This document shows positions 60,437 to 64,000 of a stretch of DNA of 64,000 bases, one piece after another (the first letter of the stretch is position 1; every line of letters starts with the position of its first letter). The translations under genes were made by a program, and so were the position numbers. The notes beneath the pieces were generated by a model. That model had not been told where the DNA came from. It did not search any database and saw only the letters and a program-made list of their open reading frames with translations. Source of the stretch: Hespellia stercorisuis DSM 15480 (GTDB lineage Bacteria; Bacillota; Clostridia; Lachnospirales; Lachnospiraceae); contig NZ_FQZY01000022.1 in the NCBI RefSeq assembly GCF_900142165.1, positions 1 to 64,000 of the forward strand, written 5' to 3'.

Positions 60437-60454
60437 TGAGGAAGGTGTTTTTTA

Positions 60455-62002
60455 ATGAGATATCTGTTAGATGGATTACAGATGAAAAACCGTGATGCAC
60501 GCACAATTCAGAATATCGGCATTCCGTCGATGGTCCTGATGGAACGGGCGGCACTGAGAACGCTGGAGATCATGGAACGACGCGCAGTTGATCTTACCCG
60601 TGTCCTGATTGTATGTGGATCAGGCAATAATGGAGGAGATGGATTCGTGATTGCACGTCTGCTCCTTGAAAAGGGATACGAACCTGTGGTGGTGTTCGTG
60701 GGCCGGGAGACTTCCATGACGGAACAGTCAGCCTGCCAGCTTGCCATTCTGCGCAGAATGGGAGTTTCTGTCAGTCAGACAATTTTGCCCGGCAGCTATA
60801 CTGCAGTTGTGGATGCCGTGTTCGGCGTTGGTCTGAGCCGGAATATTGAGGGACGTTACGCGCAGCTTCTCGAACAGATGAATCAGCTTCAGAGCATCAA
60901 AATCGCGGTGGACATCCCGTCCGGAGTCCATGCCGATACCGGACAGATCATGGGCACCGCATTCCGTGCAGACATCACCGTGACGTACGCGTATGAAAAA
61001 CTGGGAACGGTTCTCTTTCCGGGAACCAGTTATGCCGGACGCGTCTATACTGTTAATATAGGAATCCCTCAGAGTGGATTTCGGATTCCGGAAGAAAAAG
61101 AATCGGATTTGTGCTTCACATATGACAAATGCGATTTAAAAGCACTGCTTCCCGTCCGGACAGCAGATTCCCACAAAGGAACCTACGGCAGACTATTGAT
61201 GATTGTTGGAAGCTTTGGTATGGCGGGAGCGGCATATCTGAGTGCCAGAGCAGCATACGAGACAGGAGTGGGACTCGTGCGGATCTATACCTCCCAGGAT
61301 AACAGAGAGGTGCTCCAGCAGATGCTGCCGGAGGCGGTCATTACGACTTACGAGAAATTTGAGCCTGACACGTTAAAAGAATTGATGGAATGGGCCGAGG
61401 TGACCGTCATCGGATGTGGGCTCGGAAAGAGCACTGTATCCGAAGCACTGCTCCTCGAGGCAGTGAAGCTCGCAGAGACTCCGCTTGTCATTGATGCGGA
61501 TGGTCTGAATATACTGAGCGAACACATGGAAGTACTTGAGCGGTCAGAAGAATCGGATTTGACAGACGTTCCCATCGTACTGACACCGCACATGAAGGAA
61601 ATGTCACGGCTGACTGGCGGGAGTGTTGCACAGCTGCAGGCAGACCGCTTCACGGTTCTTACAGACTTTACAGAGCGGTATCCTGTCACCTGCGTCCTGA
61701 AGGATGCGCGGACGCTGGTGCAGAAAAAAGAACAGTGTGTTTACGTGAATACCTCCGGCAATTCCGCAATGTCTAAGGCCGGATCGGGGGATGTGCTCGC
61801 CGGTGTGATCGGAGGGCTCATGGCACAGCATCTGCCGGACTTTCAGGCGGCATGCACCGGCGTCTTTCTTCACGGCTGTGCAGGGGATGACGCACGGGAA
61901 AAGAGCGGGGCATACAGTGTCCTTGCAAGAGATCTGATCGACGGGATCAGAAATTGTTTAAAAGAAGCAGCAGAGGAGCGAAAAGAAAATGAAACAATAT
62001 AG
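60455..62002 (+). CDS. nnr: Bifunctional NAD(P)H-hydrate epimerase/dehydratase
   Basis: The 515-residue protein repairs damaged NADHX and NADPHX. The N-terminal epimerase domain (about 1-215, YjeF_N) has VCGSGNNGGDGFVIARLL at 54-71, and the C-terminal ADP-dependent dehydratase (about 225-510, carbohydrate-kinase fold) has PHMKEMSRLTGG and SKAGSGDVLAGVIGGL near 439-454. Both halves look intact. ATG 60455 follows GAGGAAGGTGTTTTTTA. It overlaps alr by 14 nt, so the two are co-translated, a common clostridial arrangement (nnr-alr-mazF). Confidence 0.95.
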   Translation: MRYLLDGLQMKNRDARTIQNIGIPSMVLMERAALRTLEIMERRAVDLTRVLIVCGSGNNGGDGFVIARLLLEKGYEPVVVFVGRETSMTEQSACQLAILRRMGVSVSQTILPGSYTAVVDAVFGVGLSRNIEGRYAQLLEQMNQLQSIKIAVDIPSGVHADTGQIMGTAFRADITVTYAYEKLGTVLFPGTSYAGRVYTVNIGIPQSGFRIPEEKESDLCFTYDKCDLKALLPVRTADSHKGTYGRLLMIVGSFGMAGAAYLSARAAYETGVGLVRIYTSQDNREVLQQMLPEAVITTYEKFEPDTLKELMEWAEVTVIGCGLGKSTVSEALLLEAVKLAETPLVIDADGLNILSEHMEVLERSEESDLTDVPIVLTPHMKEMSRLTGGSVAQLQADRFTVLTDFTERYPVTCVLKDARTLVQKKEQCVYVNTSGNSAMSKAGSGDVLAGVIGGLMAQHLPDFQAACTGVFLHGCAGDDAREKSGAYSVLARDLIDGIRNCLKEAAEERKENETI

Positions 62003-63155
62003 AAGAGTCTACGCACAGATTGATCTGGATGCAGTGGAATATAATATGGATGAGATGAAAAAAAATATTGCCCCGGAGGCAAAAATGATTGGCGTTGTCA
62101 AGACAGACGGCTACGGCCACGGAGCCACACCGATTGCTCTGCTTCTGGAGGAGAAAGAATATGTATGGGGTTTTGCAACCGCATGCCTTGATGAGGCAGT
62201 AGCACTTCGCAAAGCCGGAATCAAAAAACCACTTCTGGTACTGGGATGTGTTTTCCCGGATCAGTACGAGGAGATGCTTCAGTACGATATCCGCCCGACG
62301 GTTTACACGGAAGAAATGGCTGCGGATATGTCTGAGACAGCTGTGAAGATGGGGATGACGGCCCGTTTCCATATAAAGCTCGACACCGGCATGGGGCGAC
62401 TCGGATTTCTGGTATGCGAGGAGAGTGCCGCTGTCATCACAAGCATCAGCCGGCTCCCCAATGTAGAAATCGAGGGGGTGTTCACGCATTTTTCGAAGGC
62501 GGACGAAACCGATAAAACATTTACCAAGAAGCAGCATGAGCAGTTCCAGTGGATGTCTGAGAAGCTGGCGAATGCCGGCCTGGCCATCCCATATCACCAC
62601 TGTGACAACAGTGCGGGAATCATTGATTTCCCAGAGTTCAGTCACGAGCTGGTCCGCGCAGGCATCTCGATTTATGGCATGTATCCGTCCGAGGAAGTAC
62701 ATAAGGAGAAGGTGGATTTGAAGCCGGCCCTTTCGCTGGTGAGTCACGTCGCCCATGTGAAAGAACTGGATGCAGGTGCCGCCATCAGCTACGGCGGGAC
62801 TTACATTACCGACAAAAAGATGAAGATTGCTACAGTTCCGGTCGGCTATGGTGACGGATACCCCCGTTCTCTGTCCAACAAAGGATATGTTCTGATTCAC
62901 GGAAAAAAGGCCAAAATACTCGGCAGAATCTGTATGGATCAGTTTATGGTCGACGTGACGGACATTGAGCATGTCTCCTTCGGCTGCCGCGTGATCCTGA
63001 TTGGAAAAGACGGACCGGAGACAATCTGCGTGGAAGAGCTGAGTGACCTGTCTGGAAAGTTCAATTACGAATTTGTCTGCGGGCTGAGCAAACGTATTCC
63101 GCGCATCTATCTGCGTCACGGCGAGATTGTAGACAGGATTGATTACCTTGCCTGA
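61989..63155 (+). CDS. alr: Alanine racemase
   Basis: The 388-residue PLP enzyme makes D-alanine for peptidoglycan. The Schiff-base lysine is Lys38 in [11 protein letters not shown] (most relatives read KANAYGHG, so Thr39-Asp40 is a variant), and the catalytic Tyr is in [10 protein letters not shown] near residue 264. [14 protein letters not shown] is the conserved C-terminal motif. The start overlaps nnr. The next gene downstream is MazF-like, matching B. subtilis alr-ndoAI-ndoA except that ndoAI is missing. Confidence 0.95.
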   Translation: MKQYRRVYAQIDLDAVEYNMDEMKKNIAPEAKMIGVVKTDGYGHGATPIALLLEEKEYVWGFATACLDEAVALRKAGIKKPLLVLGCVFPDQYEEMLQYDIRPTVYTEEMAADMSETAVKMGMTARFHIKLDTGMGRLGFLVCEESAAVITSISRLPNVEIEGVFTHFSKADETDKTFTKKQHEQFQWMSEKLANAGLAIPYHHCDNSAGIIDFPEFSHELVRAGISIYGMYPSEEVHKEKVDLKPALSLVSHVAHVKELDAGAAISYGGTYITDKKMKIATVPVGYGDGYPRSLSNKGYVLIHGKKAKILGRICMDQFMVDVTDIEHVSFGCRVILIGKDGPETICVEELSDLSGKFNYEFVCGLSKRIPRIYLRHGEIVDRIDYLA

Positions 63156-63268
63156 AGAGAATCCGTTCTGCCGCAAAACACGCACCGGATAGAATGGTTA
63201 TCCTAAAAATGCATACTACCGAAAAAAATGGTAATAATGATACTATCAAAATTCGGAGTGTGAAAAAA

Positions 63269-63616
63269 GTGCTTGTAAAAAGAGGAGATATTTATTATGC
63301 TGATTTAAGTCCCGTGATCGGCTCGGAACAAGGTGGAGTCAGACCGGTACTGATTATTCAAAATGATGTTGGCAACCGACACAGCCCGACTGTGATCTGT
63401 GCCGCCATAACATCCAGAATGAACAAGGCAAAGCTGCCGACTCATATCGAGATCAGCGCAGCCAGATATCATGTGGTGAAAAATTCGGTGATACTTTTAG
63501 AGCAGATCCGTACCATTGATAAAAAACGGCTGAGAGAATTTGTCTGTCATGTGGATACGAATCTAATGAGGAAAGTTGATGAAGCGCTAAAAATCAGTTT
63601 AGAGTTTCATACATAA
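63269..63616 (+). CDS. MazF/EndoA-like mRNA interferase, apparently without antitoxin
   Basis: GTG 63269 with GGAG about 10 nt upstream gives 115 residues, matching Bacillus EndoA (116), and the conserved start [19 protein letters not shown]. An upstream in-frame ATG at 63194 would add 25 poorly conserved residues and lacks a ribosome-binding site. Arg25 in [12 protein letters not shown] and the ICAAITSR strand carry the usual catalytic Arg and Thr. This toxin family cuts mRNA at short motifs. In Bacillus the antitoxin gene ndoAI lies immediately upstream, but the 113-nt gap here encodes no such protein. Another antitoxin may act from elsewhere, or the downstream gene may have a related role. 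Confidence 0.88.
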   Translation: MLVKRGDIYYADLSPVIGSEQGGVRPVLIIQNDVGNRHSPTVICAAITSRMNKAKLPTHIEISAARYHVVKNSVILLEQIRTIDKKRLREFVCHVDTNLMRKVDEALKISLEFHT

Positions 63617-63633
63617 AAGGAGTAGGAAAGAAA

Positions 63634-64000
63634 ATGGAAGAGGAAAGTTTACTGGAGAAGGTGAAGAGCTTTTTTCTGGAGGAAGAACCGGATGAGAAAA
63701 AGGCAGAGCACATTGTCTCTATGATCGATGAGGGTCGCAGGCAGGGAAGATATGCGACGAGTGAGGCAGAGATGATCCGCAACATTTTCGAATTTGGTGA
63801 CAAGGACGCCAAGGACATCATGACCCACCGCAAGAATATTGTCGCCATCGATTCTTCGGATACGCTTGAGGATGTGTTCCGCTTTGTTGTAAATGAGAGT
63901 AATTCCCGGTTTCCGGTATATGATGGAGATATCGATAACATCACCGGAACGATACATTTAAAAGAACTCATGAAAAATTATCTGAAAGAAGAACTCAGGG
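63634..64000 (+). CDS. CBS-domain (CorC/hemolysin C-like) protein, cut by window end
   Basis: ATG 63634 follows AAAAGGAGTAGGAAAGAAA. The first 122 residues are present: a charged N-terminus, then AEMIRNIFEFGDKDAKDIMTHRK leading into the first CBS domain (VFRFVVNESNSRFPVYDGD, GTIHLKEL). It belongs to the HlyC/CorC group but begins directly with the CBS-adjacent region, without the N-terminal CNNM membrane domain, so a cytoplasmic CorC-like form is likely. The second CBS and the CorC_HlyC C-terminal domain would lie beyond the window. Confidence 0.85.
   Translation, partial: MEEESLLEKVKSFFLEEEPDEKKAEHIVSMIDEGRRQGRYATSEAEMIRNIFEFGDKDAKDIMTHRKNIVAIDSSDTLEDVFRFVVNESNSRFPVYDGDIDNITGTIHLKELMKNYLKEELR

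Noticed and set aside
61947-63185. 412-codon ORF on the minus strand antisense to alr
   Set aside because: It lies over the well-supported alr and the end of nnr, has no family resemblance and a His/Cys/Arg-rich shadow composition.

Overview
The window looks like chromosomal DNA of a Gram-positive anaerobe of the Clostridia, most likely Lachnospiraceae; genus and species cannot be settled from sequence alone. The grounds are the Firmicute core order yceD-rpmF-plsX-acpP-rnc-smc-ftsY, rex beside a YdiF-type ABC-F gene, alr followed by an EndoA/MazF-like gene, a Pta/AckA fermentation pair, a clostridial-type aspartate aminotransferase, a DUF4358/SGNH/MBOAT/DHHW surface-acylation cluster and strong AGGAGG ribosome-binding sites. 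I see no rRNA, tRNA, CRISPR array or intact transposon.

Layout. 1-4.7 kb is visibly more AT-rich and accessory-like: a decayed Rpn/transposase-like fragment, a small Cys-rich gene, an orphan rtcB preceded by a 25-codon ORF, and an ECF sigma/membrane anti-sigma pair. 4.9-11.5 kb holds a zinc-dependent phospholipase C-like gene, an Atg22-like MFS transporter, and a TetR gene divergent from a very large, repetitive YhgE/Pip protein, with a promoter and inverted-repeat operator between the last two. 11.6-17.6 kb is a mannitol-type PTS operon (PRD activator, EIIA, P-loop kinase, EIICB, sorbose-1-phosphate-reductase-like dehydrogenase) that resembles the cryptic cmt/ygg cluster of E. coli. 17.7-18.1 kb is a lone HPt protein. 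18.2-26.0 kb is a cell-surface block: SGNH esterase, DUF4358, MBOAT acyltransferase, DHHW protein and glycosyltransferase, converging on an LTA-synthase-like gene. 26.2-30.3 kb is a MacAB-like exporter with an unusually elaborated adaptor.

30.5-44.6 kb is mostly housekeeping: a Lys-rich Cys-cluster protein, a first acetate kinase, polA, coaE, walJ, an ACT/PFL-family pair, degV, tmcAL, an aspartate aminotransferase, then pta and a second acetate kinase. 44.7-54.1 kb is the lipid/ribosome/chromosome cluster yceD-rpmF-plsX-acpP-rnc-smc-ftsY followed by ilvA and a DUF1653 gene. 54.1-57.5 kb is a three-gene unit: an HMGL-family condensing enzyme that I infer to be Re-citrate synthase, a GntR/FCD regulator and an NADP isocitrate dehydrogenase. 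Its promoter has a perfect 22-bp palindrome over the -10 box. 57.6-64 kb has an ABC-F gene divergent from rex, then nnrDE, alr, a MazF-like toxin with no recognisable antitoxin, and the start of a CBS-domain protein cut by the window edge.

No wholly new defence or mobile system is evident. The most interesting leads are the autoregulated citrate/isocitrate unit, the PTS operon with an extra kinase, the apparently solitary MazF, the adaptor with a surface-repeat-like insertion, the Cys-cluster protein beside a duplicated acetate kinase, and the small ORF and operator in front of rtcB.
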